Shown: piece after piece, positions 16,408-22,244 of the stretch | Layout: each line of letters starts with the position of its first letter | Position numbering within the stretch: position 1 is the stretch's first letter | NCBI GenBank assembly: GCA_016297805.1 | Contig: JAEDFX010000030.1 | Location: 1-23,404, forward strand | From: Treponema sp. | Lineage (GTDB): Bacteria; Spirochaetota; Spirochaetia; Treponematales; Treponemataceae | Direction: 5' to 3' | Length of the DNA: 23,404 nt | Made by a program: the position numbers and the translations under genes | Notes under the pieces: model-generated | Database searches by the model: none | Seen by the model: the letters and a program-made list of their open reading frames with translations, nothing else | What the model was told of the DNA's origin: nothing

Positions 16408-16550
16408 GGTTTAAATCAAATGGCAAAAATAGTGCCATTTGATTTAACTTGAGTTTCTTGCGAAACTCTGCTTATTTAACTGTTCACTTGCGTGAACGAA
16501 TTTCATATCCTCGGAAGTTGAAACTTCCTGCGATGTTCAATTTTTAGGTA
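16406..16550. repeat. Multi-hairpin element, copy 2 of a 143-bp tandem duplication
   Basis: The repeat matches copy 1 over 145 bp at a period of 143 (the copies share TA at the junction). All four inverted repeats are preserved (palindrome A at 16411-16447; B at 16451-16468; C at 16482-16497; D at 16513-16528). The only difference lies between hairpins C and D. Unlike copy 1, it has no TATAAT next to palindrome A. Confidence 0.92.
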
Positions 16551-16568
16551 CTATATTTTCAACTGCAT

Positions 16569-16574
16569 TATAAT
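16569..16574 (+). promoter_or_regulatory. Possible -10 element for the thioesterase-CYTH pair
   Basis: A TATAAT hexamer lies in the AT-rich stretch between repeat copy 2 and the thioesterase gene, about 99 bp before its start. No clear -35 is seen at the right distance, and minus-strand TATAAT words (16567-16572, 16586-16591) overlap the region, so direction is uncertain. Confidence 0.3.
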
Positions 16575-16672
16575 TTATATAGATAATTATAGGCTTACAT
16601 TTCTTTTTTTTATGATTTTTGAAGAATAGAAATCCTCTTGCACAAAAAGCTTCATTGGTTCAAAATATCACC

Positions 16673-17086
16673 ATGAAATCTTATGTACACAAAGTAAATT
16701 ATTATGAAACAGACAAGATGGGAATTACTCATCACTCAAATTATATCCGTTTTATGGAAGAAGCACGTATTTACTTCCTGGAACAGATTGGCTGGAATTT
16801 TGAACGACTTGAAGCAGAGGGGGTAGGTTCACCAGTTATTTCTCTTACTGCTAATTACAAAAAAACAACAAAGTTTCCTGATGTTATTAATATTGAAATA
16901 TATGTCGAAAAGCTTTCTGCTTTCAAATTGACTTTTGGATATATCTTTAAAGTCGGTGATGATGTGGTATTTACAGGAACAAGTTCTCACTGCTTTCTTG
17001 ATACTTCAGGAGCTCCTATTATGCTTCAGAAGAAATATCCTGATATGTATGCTCAATTTCAGGAATATTTAAAGGCTTCTGAGTAA
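16673..17086 (+). CDS. 4-hydroxybenzoyl-CoA-type (hotdog) acyl-CoA thioesterase
   Basis: The protein has 137 residues from ATG 16673. A longer TTG-started frame (16619) adds 18 residues unlike the family and has no Shine-Dalgarno; the chosen ATG also lacks a clear one. The sequence fits YbgC/FadM-like single hotdog-fold thioesterases: YYETDKMGITHHSNYIRF with catalytic Asp14, followed by MEEARIYFLEQIGW on the hotdog helix, and S-L-T-A-N-Y-K-K-T-T-K-F-P-D. It would hydrolyse acyl-CoA esters in the cytoplasm; the acyl substrate cannot be told. It lies 12 bp upstream of the CYTH gene and is probably co-transcribed with it. Confidence 0.85.
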   Translation: MKSYVHKVNYYETDKMGITHHSNYIRFMEEARIYFLEQIGWNFERLEAEGVGSPVISLTANYKKTTKFPDVINIEIYVEKLSAFKLTFGYIFKVGDDVVFTGTSSHCFLDTSGAPIMLQKKYPDMYAQFQEYLKASE

Positions 17087-17098
17087 TGGGGATTCCCT

Positions 17099-17704
17099 AT
17101 GGGACGAGAGATTGAAGTAAAGATACCTTTATCTAAGGATGATTTTGACAGGCTTTTTGATTCTCTAATACTTTGTAAAAATAGTATTGATGGTGTAACA
17201 GTTACATCGACTTCTGCAGATTTGATTACAAAACAGGATGAGTATTATTCGAAATATAGTACCCGGGAAGAACGCAGGGCCGCAGGAGAACCTCAGGTTA
17301 TTAGAATTAGAACGGAAGAAATTTCCGGTAAATCAAAATCATATTTTACCTTGAAATTCAAAAAGAAAGAAAATGGAATTGAATTAAATAAGGAAGATGA
17401 GACCTTTGTTGAAAATCCTGAGGTTTTACGGGAATTTTTTTCGGAAGCGGGTTATCAGCTTTTTTTTGACAAGGTAAAGAAAAATTATTCTGCAAATTGT
17501 GAATCTGAACTTTTTCCGGAAATTAATTTCCACGCCGAACTGGAAAATGTAAATGATTTGCTTTATTTAGAAGTGGAGGTTGTTCAGGAAGAAGGGGAGG
17601 CGGATGTTATAAAACAGTCCCTTTTTGACTTCCTGATCCAGCTGGGCCTTAATCCTGAAAATCGGGATATCCGCAGCTGGATGGAAATATTACTGGGTAA
17701 TTAA
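17099..17704 (+). CDS. CYTH domain protein (class IV adenylate cyclase / triphosphatase fold)
   Basis: The protein has 201 residues, a single CYTH (triphosphate tunnel metalloenzyme) domain. The diagnostic E-x-E-x-K is at the very N-terminus (E4-I-E6-V-K8). Basic and acidic strand motifs follow: V-I-R-I-R-T-E, YFTLKFKKKENGIELNKE, V-K-K-N-Y and a late Y-L-E-V-E-V with paired acidic residues. Members hydrolyse tripolyphosphate or thiamine triphosphate, or make cAMP; the sequence alone does not decide which. GGGGA at 17088-17092 may be the ribosome binding site. It is the second gene of a two-gene unit with the thioesterase and ends at a hairpin terminator. Confidence 0.85.
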   Translation: MGREIEVKIPLSKDDFDRLFDSLILCKNSIDGVTVTSTSADLITKQDEYYSKYSTREERRAAGEPQVIRIRTEEISGKSKSYFTLKFKKKENGIELNKEDETFVENPEVLREFFSEAGYQLFFDKVKKNYSANCESELFPEINFHAELENVNDLLYLEVEVVQEEGEADVIKQSLFDFLIQLGLNPENRDIRSWMEILLGN

Positions 17705-17723
17705 CGCATTTTCTAGAAACGGC
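17701..17723 (+). repeat. 23-bp direct repeat, copy 1 (over the CYTH stop codon)
   Basis: This segment recurs at 17790-17812 with one mismatch (T17712 versus G17801). It starts within the CYTH stop region and contains CTAGAAACGGC, which in the second copy is the reverse complement of the last codons of the GH130 gene. Confidence 0.85.
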
Positions 17724-17761
17724 TCGATAAATCTCGCCCCCCGGTTTTTAAGGTAAATGCT

Positions 17762-17791
17762 AAACGATAGTCACAATGGACTATCGTTTTT
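17762..17791. terminator. Bidirectional terminator between the convergent CYTH and GH130 genes
   Basis: A perfect 11-bp stem AAACGATAGTC (17762-17772) / GACTATCGTTT (17779-17789) with a 6-nt loop, followed by T on the plus strand; the minus strand has a shorter U-tract. Confidence 0.88.
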
Positions 17792-17812
17792 AACGCATTT
17801 GCTAGAAACGGC
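17790..17812 (+). repeat. 23-bp direct repeat, copy 2 (over the GH130 stop codon)
   Basis: The partner of 17701-17723 (22 of 23 identical). It includes the GH130 stop (complement of 17802-17804) and its last two codons. Confidence 0.85.
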
Positions 17813-18848
17813 CTTCGTCAGTGTCCCAGTAGTTTAATTCGTTGTGTTCTTTGATGAATTTTACACAGTCGTCTACTGTTGTGAAGCAGAGACCTACTAC
17901 TGTATCGGCACAACCATAATAAATTGCGATTTTACCATCTTTTTCATCTGTAAGAGCAGCAACTGGGAAACATACATTATCTACGAATCCTGTTGTTTCA
18001 TATGGCATTTCTGGTGTGAGCATGTAGTCACCACAGCGGTATCTTACGATGCTTGGTTTGTCATGGTCCAGAATTGCAGCAGAGAATGAATAAACGAATC
18101 CATTACATGTTGTTGAAACTCCATGATAGAACATCAACCAGCCTTTTTCTGTTTTTCCTTCATCATTTTCATACTCAATTTCGATAGGTGCTGGTCCACA
18201 TCCGATTTTAACACCCTGCCACCAGCCACGGCCACCTTTCTGCATAACCAGTCTGTGCTCACCCCAATATTTCATATCTGGTGATTGAGAAAGAAGAATA
18301 TCACCAAATGGAGTGTGTCCGGAGTCACTTGGACGGCTGAGCATTACGAATTTATTGTCTATTTTTTTAGGGAATAAAACTGCATTACGATTGAATGGCA
18401 GGAAAGGATTTTCAAGACGAGTGAAGTCTACGAAATCTTTTGTACTGGCAATACCAATAGAAGCACCGTCAAAATCACCACACCAAAGAATGTAATATGT
18501 ATCGTCAACTTTTACACAGCGTGGGTCGTAAGCATAGAATGGGTCATGTGGAGTTCCGTCAGGATCATGCATATGAATCTTTTCTTTCTGGAACGCCCAG
18601 TTGATACCGTCATCAGAATCACCAATGTAAAGGAAAGGACGTCCTGATGTATCTTCAGAACGGAAAACACCTTTGAATTTTCCCTGCCATGGAATTACTG
18701 CAGAATTGTAGATTCTTCCCATTCCTGGAAATGGATTTCTTCCAATTACAGGATTAGCTGAGTAACGCCAGATTGGAAGCCAGTAATCTGCAGGTTTGTC
18801 CTGCCATGGAATGTTTGGTAAATTTCCGCCGCTAATAATTTTGTTCAT
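17802..18848 (-). CDS. GH130 mannoside phosphorylase
   Basis: The protein has 348 residues; AGAGG (17-strand complement of 18857-18861) is 8 bp before the ATG. It is a five-bladed beta-propeller GH130 type: LPIWRYSANPVIGRNPFP near the N-terminus, the F-L-Y-I-G-D-S-D-D-G-I-N-W blade, and Y-D-P-R with the likely general acid Asp108. Also seen are F-P-F-N-R-N-A-V-L-F-P, a G-R-G-W-W-Q-G-V-K-I-G block with phosphate-binding-type basic residues, and W-L-M-F-Y-H-G-V. GH130 enzymes phosphorolyse beta-mannosides (mannosyl-glucose or beta-1,4-manno-oligosaccharides) to mannose 1-phosphate. Length and the N-terminal acid position favour the manno-oligosaccharide subgroup, but this is not certain. It has no signal peptide, so it is cytoplasmic. 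It is divergent from the esterase gene and probably shares its control. Confidence 0.9.
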   Translation of the reverse strand: MNKIISGGNLPNIPWQDKPADYWLPIWRYSANPVIGRNPFPGMGRIYNSAVIPWQGKFKGVFRSEDTSGRPFLYIGDSDDGINWAFQKEKIHMHDPDGTPHDPFYAYDPRCVKVDDTYYILWCGDFDGASIGIASTKDFVDFTRLENPFLPFNRNAVLFPKKIDNKFVMLSRPSDSGHTPFGDILLSQSPDMKYWGEHRLVMQKGGRGWWQGVKIGCGPAPIEIEYENDEGKTEKGWLMFYHGVSTTCNGFVYSFSAAILDHDKPSIVRYRCGDYMLTPEMPYETTGFVDNVCFPVAALTDEKDGKIAIYYGCADTVVGLCFTTVDDCVKFIKEHNELNYWDTDEGRF

Positions 18849-18882
18849 GTTTTATTCCTCTTTAAGTAAGTTTTATATTTTA

Positions 18883-18911
18883 AGAATAAATCTGATACTT
18901 AAGTTTGTCAA
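18883..18911 (-). promoter_or_regulatory. Promoter of the GH130 gene
   Basis: On the minus strand, a perfect TTGACA (18906-18911) is 17 bp from TATTCT (18883-18888). The transcript would have a leader of about 30 nt containing the AGAGG ribosome site. Confidence 0.8.
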
Positions 18912-18917
18912 TAAAAA

Positions 18918-18947
18918 TTAGTTAAAATTAGTTTCAAAATTAACTAA
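18918..18947. promoter_or_regulatory. Inverted repeat, candidate operator upstream of the GH130 promoter
   Basis: TTAGTTAA (18918-18925) and TTAACTAA (18940-18947) are perfect inverted arms with a 14-bp spacer; a second TTAGTT at 18928 pairs with the same right arm. It lies just upstream of the GH130 -35. Which protein binds is unknown; the LacI-type regulator nearby is the obvious candidate. Confidence 0.45.
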
Positions 18948-18949
18948 AT

Positions 18950-18987
18950 TTAAGTAAATTGATTTAATTATTTTCTTGTTTACTTAA
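18950..18987. promoter_or_regulatory. Inverted repeat TTAAGTAAA / TTTACTTAA, candidate operator at the esterase promoter
   Basis: There are 9-bp arms at 18950-18958 and 18979-18987, 20 bp apart. The core TTAAGTA recurs at 18862-18868 and, inverted, at 18896-18902, and again just upstream of lacI near 21152, which suggests a shared regulator half-site. Confidence 0.45.
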
Positions 18988-18992
18988 TAATT

Positions 18993-20138
18993 ATGGAATA
19001 TACTGAAATTATGAAAACACAAAAGATAAATCAGATTATGGATAAAAGAATTTTGGGTAGAACCGGATATGATAATTCAGATAAACCATTGGCTTTGTTC
19101 TGGGGAGCTTCTGCTCTGGAAATAAATATTAAGTCTAAAGAGGTCTGGGCACTTATTTCTTGTAACTGGACAACTCATGAATCATGGGTGGCAGTTGAAG
19201 TAAATGGATATCAGACAAATAGATTTATAGCTTCAAAAGAACCTCAATGGGTTTGTGTTGCTCGAAATCTTAATGTTGAAAAAGAAAATCTTATTTCCAT
19301 TATAAAAGATACACAGGCAATGGCTGGTGATGCAGAACATGTTTTGTTTATTCATGAAATTGGACTTTCTGATGATGGAAAGTTTTGTGCTTTGCCTGAA
19401 CGTAAACTGAATATAGAATTTATTGGCGATAGTATTACCATTGGTGAAGGTCTTGCTGGAAATCCTGATGAAATGGATTGGATTGCCCAGTGGATGTGTG
19501 CCAGCAAAACCTATGCCCGTCAGACTGCTAAAAACTTAAATGCAAACCTGAGTGTTGTATCTCAGTGTGGATGGGGACTATGCTGGGGTTGGGATGGAAA
19601 TATTCATAGTAATATGCCTGAGCATTACAATAATGTTTGCAGCCTGTTAAATAGTGATTATCAGAAATCTCTTGGAACTTGTAATGGTTACAATTTTTCA
19701 GTAAAAAATGATTTTGTAGTTTTGAATCTGGGCACCAACGATAATGGAGCTTTTTTTCAAACCCCATGGAAAGACGAAAAGGGCATAGAATATCCTCGCA
19801 TAGTTGATGAATACAATAATGCAAATGCAAAAGATACTCAGCTTATAAAGGATGGTGTAATTTCATTTTTAAAGAATATACGCCAGAAGAATCCTGCTGC
19901 AAAAATCGTATGGACCTGGGGAATGATAAAACTTGTTGTTGTACCTTCTATAATTCAGAACGCAATCAACCAGTATAAAACCGAAAATCAAGATTATCAG
20001 GTCTACTTTCTTGAACTGCCTGCTATGGAAGATGTGGAAGTATCTGATGAGGATAAAGGTAGCCGTGGACATCCAGGACCTAAGACTCACAAACTGGCTG
20101 CAGAAAAACTTACAGCTTTTTTACAGAGTCTCTTATAA
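18993..20138 (+). CDS. SGNH/GDSL hydrolase, CE2-like carbohydrate acetylesterase
   Basis: The protein has 381 residues from ATG 18993; Mets at 19011 and 19038 are alternative starts. None has a clear Shine-Dalgarno, and a TTGTTT-17-TATACT promoter (18976-19004) would favour a downstream start. The N-terminal about 135 residues form a jelly-roll-like domain beginning R-I-L-G-R-T. The SGNH domain follows: block I E-F-I-G-D-S-I-T with nucleophile Ser147, block III L-G-T-N-D (247-250) and R-G-H-P-G-P-K-T-H with catalytic His360. This order matches carbohydrate esterase family 2, which removes acetyl groups from xylan or mannan oligosaccharides. There is no signal peptide, so it acts in the cytoplasm on imported sugars, fitting the divergent GH130 phosphorylase. 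Its 3' end overlaps that of the convergent lacI by 29 bp. Confidence 0.85.
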   Translation: MEYTEIMKTQKINQIMDKRILGRTGYDNSDKPLALFWGASALEINIKSKEVWALISCNWTTHESWVAVEVNGYQTNRFIASKEPQWVCVARNLNVEKENLISIIKDTQAMAGDAEHVLFIHEIGLSDDGKFCALPERKLNIEFIGDSITIGEGLAGNPDEMDWIAQWMCASKTYARQTAKNLNANLSVVSQCGWGLCWGWDGNIHSNMPEHYNNVCSLLNSDYQKSLGTCNGYNFSVKNDFVVLNLGTNDNGAFFQTPWKDEKGIEYPRIVDEYNNANAKDTQLIKDGVISFLKNIRQKNPAAKIVWTWGMIKLVVVPSIIQNAINQYKTENQDYQVYFLELPAMEDVEVSDEDKGSRGHPGPKTHKLAAEKLTAFLQSLL

Positions 20139-21132
20139 TCAGGTTGCCGCTTATAAGGTGGCGGCCTTTTATGTAGTCACGGCCATTGATTTTGTTCAGA
20201 ATTAAATCTGATGCGACTTTGGCTGTGTTTTCAGGCTTTATGAATACAGTTGTTAATCCAATATCAATTGTGTTCTGTGTAAGATAGTTGTCAAATCCGG
20301 TTACAGAGATATCTTCCGGAACTTTGAAGCCTTTTTCATTCAGAGTTTTGATTAATCTTGCGGCAGTTTCGTCACAGTTACAAATAAAGGCTGTTGGCAT
20401 ATCTTCCAAAGGAAGCTGTAATTCAATATCAAGGCCTTTTTCATTTCTATCATTGATTGCTTCTGTTATGTCTGATGATAATTTATTTTCAATCATTGCT
20501 TTCTGAAAACCCATGTAACGGTCCTGAATGGAAGAGGTTGCACCAATGTTTCCAACAAAGCGAAGTTTTTTATGTCCCTGTGAAATCACATAATTAGTCA
20601 TCATATAAGAACAATAATAGTTATCATCAGAGACACTGTCATAGTACATAGAGTTGGTATAAAAATCCAAAAGTATGAAATTGTCATAATGGGAATGGAT
20701 TGCTTCCAGATAAGCATTGCTGACTTGACCTAGAATAATAACACCATCTACTTTTTTGTCATTTAGCATATGTGGAAGATTAAGATTTTCTTCATCTTCA
20801 TTTGTCAGCAATTCCATAATGCTGTAATACTTTCTGTTGAGCAATTCCTGGGAAATGAAGTTGAAAAGGTACCAGTAATAAGAGTTAGTCATTGTAAAAA
20901 ATTTATTTGGAATCAGAATACCAATATTACCTGTTCCGCTTTCAGTATCATCAGAGCCTGGTGTAGTATCTTTTTTTGTCTGGTAACCCATTTCATAAGC
21001 TAAATCTTTTATCTGCTTACGAAGATCGTCACCAACTCCATCTTTATTTGAAAGTGCTTTTGAAACTGTGACTGCACTGATGTTTAATTTTTCAGCTATA
21101 TCTGATAATCTAACTTTCTTTTTCTGATCCAT
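20110..21132 (-). CDS. LacI family transcriptional regulator
   Basis: The protein has 340 residues from ATG 21132 (M-D-Q-K-K-K-V-R-L). A TTG-started extension (21168) adds 12 non-family residues and is rejected; no good Shine-Dalgarno precedes either. The N-terminal helix-turn-helix is textbook: VRLSDIAEKLNISAVTVSKA, then a hinge region to about residue 60. The periplasmic-binding-like sensor domain contains G-N-I-G-I-L-I-P, V-D-G-V-I-I-L-G, I-L-L-D-F-Y, G-H-K-K-L-R-F-V-G, M-G-F-Q-K-A and D-I-S-V-T-G-F-D-N. It probably represses the GH130/esterase pair in the absence of a manno-oligosaccharide signal; the adjacency supports this but the ligand is inferred. It is downstream of, and likely co-transcribed with, the histidine phosphatase gene (36-bp gap). 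Confidence 0.92.
   Translation of the reverse strand: MDQKKKVRLSDIAEKLNISAVTVSKALSNKDGVGDDLRKQIKDLAYEMGYQTKKDTTPGSDDTESGTGNIGILIPNKFFTMTNSYYWYLFNFISQELLNRKYYSIMELLTNEDEENLNLPHMLNDKKVDGVIILGQVSNAYLEAIHSHYDNFILLDFYTNSMYYDSVSDDNYYCSYMMTNYVISQGHKKLRFVGNIGATSSIQDRYMGFQKAMIENKLSSDITEAINDRNEKGLDIELQLPLEDMPTAFICNCDETAARLIKTLNEKGFKVPEDISVTGFDNYLTQNTIDIGLTTVFIKPENTAKVASDLILNKINGRDYIKGRHLISGNLIIRDSVKKL
20146..20170 (+). terminator. Possible terminator of the esterase gene
   Basis: GCCGC (20146-20150) pairs with GCGGC (20161-20165), with the palindromic CTTATAAG in between and TTTT after it. It sits 7 bp beyond the esterase stop, inside the 3' coding end of lacI. The stem is short, so this is tentative. 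Confidence 0.45.
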
Positions 21133-21168
21133 GTTTAAAAATATACCATTTTTAAGTAAAAAAAACAA

Positions 21169-21954
21169 TTATTTAGTTTCGGCGAAGACATCAGCAAAGT
21201 AACCACTGGAACTTATAGGTTCACCTCCGTTGGTAAGATGATTCGTATCTCCCATGCGTTCAACGCGGAATGCGGCTTTTCCGGAAACACGTTCTTCTGA
21301 ATTCAAAATTGTTATGGAAGTAGGTGCAATATAAAAACCCTGCCATAACTGCATTGGTGAAAGACCCGTAAGGTGAGCAATTATTGTAAAGGTTACTCCC
21401 AGGTGGCAAAAGAATACAAGCGTTTTTTCTTCAGGATAATCGTCTTTTATAGATTTTAAATGATACTGCTTGATAGGTTCTGACCAGTTGTGATTTGGAA
21501 CTGGATTTTTTACATCGTATAGACCGTTCTTGTTTCTTTCATATCCGTAGCGTGTAAGAATGCTGTCAATTCCATCACATACTTCCTGATAGCGTTTAGG
21601 AATCATTTCGCCCATATAATCATTGTGGCACCATTTATCCTTAGAGAAAAAATCAGGATTAGAAAAAAAATCTTCTGGCATAATATCCCAGGTACGGAGC
21701 TTTTCGCCAGTCTTGGATTCATGCCAGGTAGGAAATTCCTGCAACCAGTTGCAGATTTCTGCTTCCCGGTTCATTCGCTTTAGTGCAGGCTCCCCGGTTG
21801 CACGAGCACGGCCCAAAGGCGAACTGAAAAATTCAGTAATGTTTTTCCACTTACAGATTCTTTCTGTAAGTAGAGCAACTTCTCGTTTTCCTTTTTCAGT
21901 CAAATTATCATTTTTATAATCTGGGTCACCGTGTCGTACAAAAATTAATCGCAT
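21169..21954 (-). CDS. Histidine phosphatase (phosphoglycerate-mutase-like) family protein
   Basis: The protein has 261 residues. It starts with the hallmark F-V-R-H-G-D (phospho-acceptor His8) and has F-F-S-S-P-L-G-R-A-R-A-T (substrate-binding Arg) and the second catalytic histidine in V-F-F-C-H-L-G-V. The central segment is longer than in the smallest members, with a W- and D-rich insert of unknown role. Members remove phosphate from sugar phosphates, nucleotides or other small molecules; the substrate cannot be read from the sequence. AAGG lies 8 bp before the ATG, just after the stop of the 54-codon upstream gene (10-bp gap). It is followed by lacI on the same strand. Confidence 0.88.
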   Translation of the reverse strand: MRLIFVRHGDPDYKNDNLTEKGKREVALLTERICKWKNITEFFSSPLGRARATGEPALKRMNREAEICNWLQEFPTWHESKTGEKLRTWDIMPEDFFSNPDFFSKDKWCHNDYMGEMIPKRYQEVCDGIDSILTRYGYERNKNGLYDVKNPVPNHNWSEPIKQYHLKSIKDDYPEEKTLVFFCHLGVTFTIIAHLTGLSPMQLWQGFYIAPTSITILNSEERVSGKAAFRVERMGDTNHLTNGGEPISSSGYFADVFAETK

Positions 21955-21964
21955 TTATAAAACC

Positions 21965-22129
21965 TTATACCTTAAATAAATCAATTTCACCTTTAATAGA
22001 TTCAATAGAACTTGTAACTTCTTTTGAAACTCCAGTAAGTGCATCACCAACATTTTTAAGAGGAATTAATGTTCTTGCAAAGGTTACTGGTAGAAATGAA
22101 AATAAAATTGTTTTTCTAAGGCTTTTCAT
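21965..22129 (-). CDS. Small hypothetical protein, 54 residues
   Basis: This is a short gene: ATG at 22129, a strong Shine-Dalgarno AGGAG 9 bp upstream, and stop TAA at 21965-21967, 10 bp before the histidine phosphatase start. The N-terminus is basic then hydrophobic (MKSLRKTILFSFLPVTFART), followed by an amphipathic, probably helical part with V-G-D-A-L-T-G-V-S-K-E-V and S-S-I-E-S-I-K-G-E-I. A promoter and the upstream glyA terminator frame it well. I do not recognise the family. It could be a small membrane-associated protein or a leader peptide that couples translation to the phosphatase. Its ribosome site and spacing make it a credible gene. Confidence 0.7.
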   Translation of the reverse strand: MKSLRKTILFSFLPVTFARTLIPLKNVGDALTGVSKEVTSSIESIKGEIDLFKV

Positions 22130-22159
22130 ATAGATAATCTCCTAAGTGTATCACTAAAT

Positions 22160-22186
22160 ATTATAAATGGAAATTTATAAAAGCAA
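22160..22186 (-). promoter_or_regulatory. Promoter of the small-ORF / phosphatase / lacI unit
   Basis: On the minus strand there is a perfect TATAAT (22160-22165) about 30 nt before the small gene's ATG. The best -35-like word is TTGCTT (22181-22186) at a short 15-bp spacing, overlapping the glyA terminator tract. Confidence 0.5.
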
Positions 22187-22222
22187 AAAAAATCCTGCAA
22201 ATCTGGGTGATTTACAGGATTT
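22185..22222 (-). terminator. Rho-independent terminator of glyA
   Basis: A 14-bp stem (22209-22222 with 22190-22203, one G-U pair), a 5-nt loop, and a run of T on the minus strand (complement of the A-run 22185-22191). It begins 22 bp after the glyA stop. Confidence 0.92.
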
Positions 22223-22244
22223 TAAAACAAATTAATATTTTATA

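Noticed and set aside
16263..16550. Possible CRISPR array
   Set aside because: There are only two 143-bp near-identical units with no variable spacers; the internal structure is hairpins, not repeat-spacer alternation.
21133..21168. TTG-started extension of the LacI protein
   Set aside because: The added residues are hydrophobic and unlike LacI N-termini, which begin just before the helix-turn-helix; no ribosome site is seen.
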